Below are positions 36,606-39,392 of a stretch of 39,392 bases of DNA, piece by piece. The notes under the pieces were generated by a model. That model did not search any database. It had not been told where the DNA came from and worked only from the letters and a program-made list of their open reading frames with translations. The stretch is from Branchiostoma floridae (lineage: Eukaryota > Chordata > Leptocardii > Amphioxiformes > Branchiostomatidae): positions 8,197,354 through 8,236,745 of the forward strand of contig NC_049991.1 of NCBI RefSeq assembly GCF_000003815.2, written 5' to 3'. Made by a program: the position numbers and the translations under genes. Every line of letters starts with the position of its first letter. Positions within the stretch are counted from its first letter, which is position 1.

Positions 36606-39392
36606 TCGAAAGCAACTTGCGCCTTGCTTCGCAATTCCTTAACATATCCAGAAGAAATGGACTTCCACTTAGACCATTGTCAAACGCTGATAGATCACTA
36701 CTTTTTTCTCATAGTTGGTAAACCGAAAATTTAAGGGTTTATCCACGTGGGTTCTTTAACGTGATCTCCTCAAACACAGAACCTTTGGCTTTAGGCTCCG
36801 AAAGCTACGTACTAATTTTCACCTGAGTCGAGTGAGAGAATAGGCGCAAAGCACACAACGTATAGACATACCAGGGATCAGACCGTGAGAAGTTTTGAAT
36901 TCCAAGTCAACAACCTTAACCTTAACCAAGACTACCTTGCCACCGCATCTGACTGTAACTTTCGCATCTGTATTGAAAGACATGCTTATTTCCACAAGTA
37001 TGTTACTGAATTGGTACTGTAGAAAAACCTTAAACTGTAGAAGGCCCGCTCCACCTGGCAAGCTGTAACATTAAGATTAAGAAAAGTAAAGGGCCAGCAC
37101 CTGGTCTGAGCACTTGGTCAGGTAAGCATTAACAGTAAAATAAGATGCTTAAAACAAATCATACTTTCAAGGCATATACATGGCAATGCGAAGATAGACT
37201 GTTTCTAACATCAGGAGATAGATTGAGAAAACAACACTGCCGTAGCCCGGATGTTGATTTGATTGACAGGTACATGGCACGGTGACAGCTTACGATGAAA
37301 TGACGTAATTATTTCGTCTTACTCACCAGCGGTCAAGACTTGGGTCCCAGATGTACCAGTTATTGCATTAGTAACGACAGAAAGACGTAAACCGAGGTAA
37401 AAACAACGCTCTACACACTAAAACACATCCCTTGACGTATGGAGTGCTATATAAAAGTGGTAATCATATTTGCACAGGAAAAATGTCAAGATTACATAAG
37501 ATGTCCGGTCTAGGTCTTTTCTTTGACCATTCCGTTTTTTCTCCGAAAGAAACATGTTAAGAAGGAAAGGCGCGACCACACCCCTACCCGAGTGTGTCTT
37601 TTCTGAGCTGCGCTAACCCCTGAGCAAAAAAAAACGATTCCCAAATCCCCGCTCAGCAAAGACACTCCAAATAACATGTCGGGAAAGATCCGAGTGTTGT
37701 TTACCCAGGCTTCATGACATGGCTGTTTACACTGCGGCTTCTGAAGTTCCAGCGGATGGATTTTGTACCTAGTACCTGTCTGATTCTCACACTTAGGTCC
37801 TGGTCTCATTCGCCGTACGATTGTCGTGCGACTGTGGGAATTCGTGGGATAGCAGTGCATGTACCGCACAGACATCAACTGTTTGGGTACCAAAAAGACT
37901 ACATCCTTGTCGGCGGTTAGTTCTGTCACAGCCTGCTTGAAATTCCTACGTTATCAAACTTCGTACGACAGCCTACGACAAATGTACAACCTTTCCAGAC
38001 GTACAGTTTATATGCTATAGAATGATGAGTTCGGGAATAAAGCTTGTTTTCTAGTACGCTGCCAACATACCGTTTTCTGAAGATTGTACTACGTAGCCTT
38101 CCTCGTTGTGGCTGAAGACGTTTTCCTCAAAATTCTTTCGTCTTGAACGACACCGAACTGTTATACCGGCTTGGAGAAGGATTCGCAGCAAGCAGGCCTG
38201 TCTAACTCAGCGGCTATCCACGATGACAAGCAGGCACGTACTCGGAACAAGGTCGCCGGGATTTGGCTGTAGCCGCTCGGGAGTGGCGCCGTTATATAAC
38301 CCTGCAGGCGACTCCCGCAAATTAGAAGCACAATGGAGTGGACACGTTCTATATATCACGTTTATTACATAGCTGGCACGTCCATATCATTGCATACGTC
38401 CTGACGTGACTGTGGGAAGATTTGGGAAGGCGGCATTTTTCTCTACTTGGCAGGGTCCCCATGTTACATTGGGCGCGCCAAATTGTGTGTAACGTCCACC
38501 TTAGAGCGCCAGCTTCCCTCTTTACTAAATCCTTCCTGTTTAAGCACCGTGCCTGAGACAGATGTAGCCAGGACCTCTTGACCACACCGCCATGTCCAGT
38601 CCGAGCTCTGCTGACCACTGGGATCTACTGGACACTATGCTGTCACAGAGAGAGTAACTGCTAAAATAACATCCTACCTAAAGAGTGTCTATGCCCCAGA
38701 ACTCCAAAAAGTGAAAGTAGGCGAACAAAAAAACTCCCCGTTTTCATTCCCTTTACGACTTGACTATAAGGTCAAGATGGTTCGTAAGGTTTACCTCTAA
38801 GATGCTGGTTTAACACACAAGGATACTGACGATCTTATGACCTTATTTCAGACCGTTTCGTCTTAACTGTATGTTTTGGTTCCCTGTATGCAATGTGTAC
38901 ACAGTGGCTTGGCAGTGGGGAGAAAACGGACAGTGGTGTTATCTACGGACATCAGCTAGCTAGACACTACCGACTCGTTTAAACCCGCACATTCGGTGAC
39001 GAGAAGTGATTGACAGCTTGCACAGACGACACGGCGGAGCGCGGGCTCACCTGTGTGTGCAGCGTGCTCAGTCCGGCTGAGGTATGACGTTGCTACTGCA
39101 GTTGGTGTCTCTCTCACTTTACACACAGCCCACCGGCCACCGCTCTAGATCTGACCCGCTTCCCAAATACCAGCACAGATTTCACTCAGGAATGGAACAA
39201 TAGCGGAGTTAAGTCAGGGCGGGCTCCTACCTGCCGTCGCCTAGGTGATGGTCGCTATTCCCGCCTCGATTCCGGCAGCCGCTACCGCCGGCTCGTCCGC
39301 ACTTGACTGGAGGCTGCCATGTAGATTCGTGGATGAATAATTGAGAAACCACGTGTCGAGACGATTAGTCATTATACAGACTGGGACTGGAT
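36606..39392. other. Non-coding stretch to the right edge
   Basis: No gene recognised. The last 400 bases (about 38980-39392) are CpG-richer and carry donor-like sites on the - strand (CACACAG|GTGAGC near 39050) and + strand (GCTGAG|GTATGA near 39079). This is compatible with a promoter or non-coding first exon at or beyond the edge, possibly a distal netrin promoter, but unproven. Confidence 0.4.
37780..37985 (-). repeat. CGTACGA-family dispersed repeat, copy D (inverted)
   Basis: Read on the - strand: GCTGTGACAGAACTAACCGC, CGACAAGGATGTA, then GTCGCACGACAATCGTACGG. This is the same core order as copies A and C but opposite orientation. Confidence 0.6.

Overview
The window is animal nuclear DNA: genes split by GT-AG introns, long non-coding stretches, minisatellites and non-autonomous DNA transposons, plus four runs of N (1866-2384, 14774-14873, 18057-18156, 21584-22394) typical of a draft assembly. 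Gene content and protein similarity point to an invertebrate chordate, most probably a lancelet (Branchiostoma). That assignment is an inference, because no species-specific marker is visible.

Two genes are supported. On the + strand at the left edge are the last two coding exons of syntaxin-8 (STX8), at 1443-1544 and 2710-2774. They encode the end of the SNARE helix, the juxtamembrane KSANCG and the C-terminal membrane anchor. On the - strand is a complete netrin-1-type gene: six coding exons between 19934 (ATG) and 5836 (TGA), all five coding introns in phase 1, joining without a frameshift into a 606-residue secreted protein (signal peptide, laminin N-terminal domain, three laminin-EGF repeats, NTR/C345C domain). 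The two genes are convergent, with stop codons about 3.06 kb apart. Human NTN1 and STX8 are also tail-to-tail neighbours on 17p13.1, so this looks like ancient conserved microsynteny.

Layout: 1-2774, 3' end of STX8; 2775-5835, shared 3'-flank/3'-UTR space; 5836-19934, netrin coding exons and introns, with a 38-bp minisatellite in intron 3, nested hAT-like MITEs in intron 2 and a 39-bp minisatellite in intron 1; 19935-20480, candidate netrin 5' UTR and promoter with a possible 5'-UTR intron; 20481-39392, about 19 kb without a recognisable gene. That last region holds a 167-bp-class tandem array, a 67-bp triplication, 37-bp and 29-bp minisatellites, a MITE with a 9-bp target duplication, at least five copies of a dispersed family rich in CGTACGA, a possible retroposon tail, and a hairpin with a cytosine-rich loop.

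The most striking observation is in STX8. The 3' splice site of the last intron is tandemly duplicated with a 45-bp offset. Both acceptors are in the same frame, and the upstream one would add 15 mostly hydrophobic residues directly before the membrane anchor. This could give two isoforms with different transmembrane lengths, a property known to influence SNARE sorting.
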